Shown here: in pieces, positions 6,177 to 7,627 of the stretch
How positions within the stretch are numbered: position 1 is the stretch's first letter
Layout: each line of letters starts with the position of its first letter
DNA from: Gammaproteobacteria bacterium
Lineage (GTDB): Bacteria; Pseudomonadota; Gammaproteobacteria; Pseudomonadales; Pseudohongiellaceae
Assembly (NCBI GenBank): GCA_003556835.1
Contig: PWQG01000116.1
Span: 1 to 7,627 of the forward strand
Direction of reading: 5' to 3'
DNA: 7,627 nucleotides
Notes under the pieces: model-generated
What the model was told of the DNA's origin: nothing
The model's input: only the letters and a program-made list of their open reading frames with translations
Databases searched by the model: none
Program-made: the position numbers and the translations under genes

Positions 6177-6197
6177 GACTCCATCAAATGCGGAGTC
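6177..6197. terminator. Short hairpin at the cas2 3' end
   Basis: GACTCC (6177-6182), nine-base loop, GGAGTC (6192-6197): an exact 6-bp stem overlapping the cas2 stop codon. On the cas2 strand it is followed by CCCC rather than a T run, and the IS begins nine bases further on. It may be the stump of a terminator cut off by the IS, or chance. Confidence 0.25.
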
Positions 6198-6483
6198 AAC
6201 TCCCGAACACTTCCAGACCGCCGCCTAGCGGCTTCTCTCCATGAAACTGGATAAAATCCAGCCCACGCAGACCGTAAACACGAACGTCATCTCGATCCTC
6301 ACGGATCAGACTACGTAGTATGCTCTCCAGGCGTCGCCTCTCCCTCCGAGTCAACGCACAATAGAACACGCTGTACTGCAAGGGCATTCCCCAACGTCGC
6401 ATCACCCTGTGCACCCGAGCGAGCCGCCGTGGGTCCGCGATGTCATAACAAACCAGCAGGTCCGCCGGATCATTTACGGGCAT
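6196..6483 (-). CDS. cas2: CRISPR-associated protein Cas2
   Basis: A 95-residue protein, the usual Cas2 length. It begins with a ferredoxin-like first strand, LLVCYDIADPRRL, whose Asp14 is the conserved acidic residue. LARVHRVMRRWGMPLQYSVFYC, spanning residues 21-42, covers the first helix and second strand typical of Cas2, and DDVRVYGLRG the third strand. Cas2 dimers bridge two Cas1 dimers in the spacer-integration complex. The ATG at 6483 is chosen because the domain starts within ten residues of it; an in-frame ATG at 6504 would add seven residues, and still longer forms add sequence with no Cas2 character. The gene overlaps the end of the Cas1-like gene by 14 bases, so the two are translated as a unit. 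No CRISPR repeat follows; the IS begins 27 bp past the stop codon. Confidence 0.93.
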   Translation of the reverse strand: MPVNDPADLLVCYDIADPRRLARVHRVMRRWGMPLQYSVFYCALTRRERRRLESILRSLIREDRDDVRVYGLRGLDFIQFHGEKPLGGGLEVFGS

Positions 6484-7285
6484 GGAGTCGCCCGCCCTCG
6501 CCATGGCCACGCTTGCCTCTCGCCCGACACTCCTCGTGTAAAACCGAGATGTGGCGCTCCAACTGGTCACGCAATCCCGCGACCGCCTGCAACTCAAAGA
6601 AGGCAGTGATATCCCGACATGGCAAGGCCGCAGCAACCGTCTTCTGCCGGCGCCAGCAAGCATACTTCCAGAGCAGCGTCAGCATCATGCAGCGGTGAAG
6701 CACTCCGACCAGATCGCACTCTTTATGCCTCAAAACCTCTACCACCGGACGCAAACCCTGCCGGTTGAGGTCTGCCTGCAACCACGCCCTCAATAGCTGC
6801 TCCAGCTCGGAGACCTCATGCGACACCAAAACATCAGGCCGGTAATGTTGAATGTAACCAACAATGAGTGCCCGGTTGGCCGCATAGTCCCCCGGACGCC
6901 CCCGCCGGAAAACCCGGCTCCACACGTGGCGCTGCTGTACATCAGCCCACCAATGAAAGGGGGCGCAACCAGACTGCTCCTCGATCATGCTGACCCATTC
7001 GCGAACCCAACGCGGGCTGGTAGGCCGGGTGTCCTGCAGCACGGCAAAGGTAGTGCCACGACCATCCTGAAAATGAACCGTCCCCTCCCGCTCCACGAGG
7101 GCCAAAAGCGCACGCATCAGGCCCTCGTCCACATTACGAACCACGGCGCGGTCCACCCGGCGCAGGGGTACCAACTGGTCAGCCTTGTCGAGACCCCGAA
7201 TCCGCCACGCATCGCCGTCCAGCACCACCCGAACAGAGCGGGCATCAATATAAACCGCTTTCCCGGGAGCCCGCCCCTCGTTCAT
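6470..7285 (-). CDS. Diverged Cas1-like protein between cas1 and cas2
   Basis: A 271-residue protein. Residues about 10-85 fit the Cas1 N-terminal beta domain: VYIDARSVRVVLDG, then VPLRRVDRAVV and VEREGTVHFQDGRGTTFAVL, which follow the order YID - PL - VVV - (V/I)-F - G in ordinary Cas1. The rest is mainly helical (for example ANRALIVGYIQHY at 136-148 and LVGVLHRCMMLTLLWKYACW at 192-211). The family's GFLH and DL-E-(F/A)R signatures, which carry the metal-binding His and Asp, are not found, so it is probably not an active integrase. It is not a fragment of the neighbouring cas1: that gene has its own intact 3' end, and this one starts with an ATG in an ATGA overlap with the cas1 stop. Its 3' end overlaps cas2. 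Tight coupling suggests one complex with Cas1 and Cas2, perhaps as a structural or substrate-handling subunit; that role is inferred. I do not recognise a named family. Confidence 0.7.
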   Translation of the reverse strand: MNEGRAPGKAVYIDARSVRVVLDGDAWRIRGLDKADQLVPLRRVDRAVVRNVDEGLMRALLALVEREGTVHFQDGRGTTFAVLQDTRPTSPRWVREWVSMIEEQSGCAPFHWWADVQQRHVWSRVFRRGRPGDYAANRALIVGYIQHYRPDVLVSHEVSELEQLLRAWLQADLNRQGLRPVVEVLRHKECDLVGVLHRCMMLTLLWKYACWRRQKTVAAALPCRDITAFFELQAVAGLRDQLERHISVLHEECRARGKRGHGEGGRLHARK

Positions 7286-7627
7286 ACCGCCAACCCGGGA
7301 TCTTCCGCCGTCCTCAACCCCTTCTCAACCGCCATGCCAGCCAATTGATGGGCGTACCGACGAAACCAGCGCCGATGCATTGATGCATTGCGCTCATACA
7401 ATGCGTAAAACGTTGACCGCCCCGCCTTACCCAGGCGGCAGGCGCCGTTATCTCGAGTAAAGTGCTCAGCACGCAATGTTTTTTCTGCGAACAACCTCCA
7501 CGCGAAGTGCTCAACCCGCGCACGGGCCAACTCCACGAGATCGCTGGCCAATGACTCCCGTCCATGGCTCGGCCGGTGCAAAAATCCCAGCAATGGATCA
7601 AGCCCCGCCTTGGCGGATGCCTGACCC
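7282..7627 (-). CDS. cas1: CRISPR-associated endonuclease Cas1, C-terminal part (runs off right edge)
   Basis: The last 114 codons of a leftward cas1 whose start lies beyond the window. The visible frame opens with AKAGLDPLLGFLHRPSHG, then RESLASDLVELARARVE. The His of GFLH and the Asp of ASDLVE are two of the three metal ligands of the Cas1 active site; the Glu would lie upstream, outside the window. The following helices (HFAWRLFAEKTLRAEHF) and the tail match the end of the Cas1 catalytic domain. Cas1 integrates new spacers into CRISPR arrays. An apparent start near 7593 is only an internal TTG; the frame is open to the window edge. Whether it is fused upstream to another domain, such as a reverse transcriptase, cannot be seen. 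Its stop overlaps the start of the Cas1-like gene (ATGA), showing an operon. Confidence 0.92.
   Translation of the reverse strand, partial: GQASAKAGLDPLLGFLHRPSHGRESLASDLVELARARVEHFAWRLFAEKTLRAEHFTRDNGACRLGKAGRSTFYALYERNASMHRRWFRRYAHQLAGMAVEKGLRTAEDPGLAV

Noticed and set aside
6484..6663. N-terminal extension of Cas2 to 155 residues
   Set aside because: The added sequence lies inside the Cas1-like gene in another frame, has no Cas2 character, and Cas2 proteins are normally about 90-100 residues.

Overview
The window reads as the left edge of a chromosomal island in a fairly GC-rich proteobacterium, most likely a gammaproteobacterium. That placement is an inference from gene families and base composition; no species marker is visible. 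All coordinates are window coordinates.

Layout. (1) 1-239: the 5' end of a leftward type 1 glutamine amidotransferase gene, probably chromosomal backbone. (2) 240-292: the 3' part of a leftward tRNA-Thr(CGT) gene (anticodon arm, variable loop, T arm, 3' acceptor strand and encoded CCA). The D arm and 5' acceptor strand expected beyond position 290 are not there, so this looks like an attachment-site scar. (3) 294-622: no gene; holds a hairpin followed by a T run. (4) 623-1918: a rightward tyrosine recombinase (P4-type integrase) with a complete catalytic set. (5) 1919-2198: convergent intergenic space with a strong hairpin. (6) 2199-3896: a leftward gene joining a class I SAM methyltransferase fold to a C-terminal HNH nuclease through an unrecognised middle region. 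(7) 4029-4496: an exported single-domain rhodanese. (8) 4579-6168: a complete-looking IS3-family element with orfA, orfB, terminal inverted repeats and an A8 frameshift site. (9) 6196 to the right edge: a leftward, overlapping CRISPR adaptation operon, cas1 (3' part only) > Cas1-like gene > cas2.

How it fits together. Everything to the right of the integrase is transcribed leftward. An integrase beside a broken tRNA gene, a methyltransferase-nuclease fusion and a CRISPR adaptation module suggest an integrated defence island. The most unusual points are a second, diverged protein with a Cas1-type N-terminal half and no recognisable Cas1 active-site motifs, translationally overlapped between cas1 and cas2, and the methyltransferase-HNH fusion, whose methyltransferase half lacks the usual DNA-methyltransferase catalytic motifs. 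No CRISPR array is visible. The IS3 element sits 27 bp past the cas2 stop codon and has no visible target duplication, so an array or downstream cas genes may have been separated or lost there.
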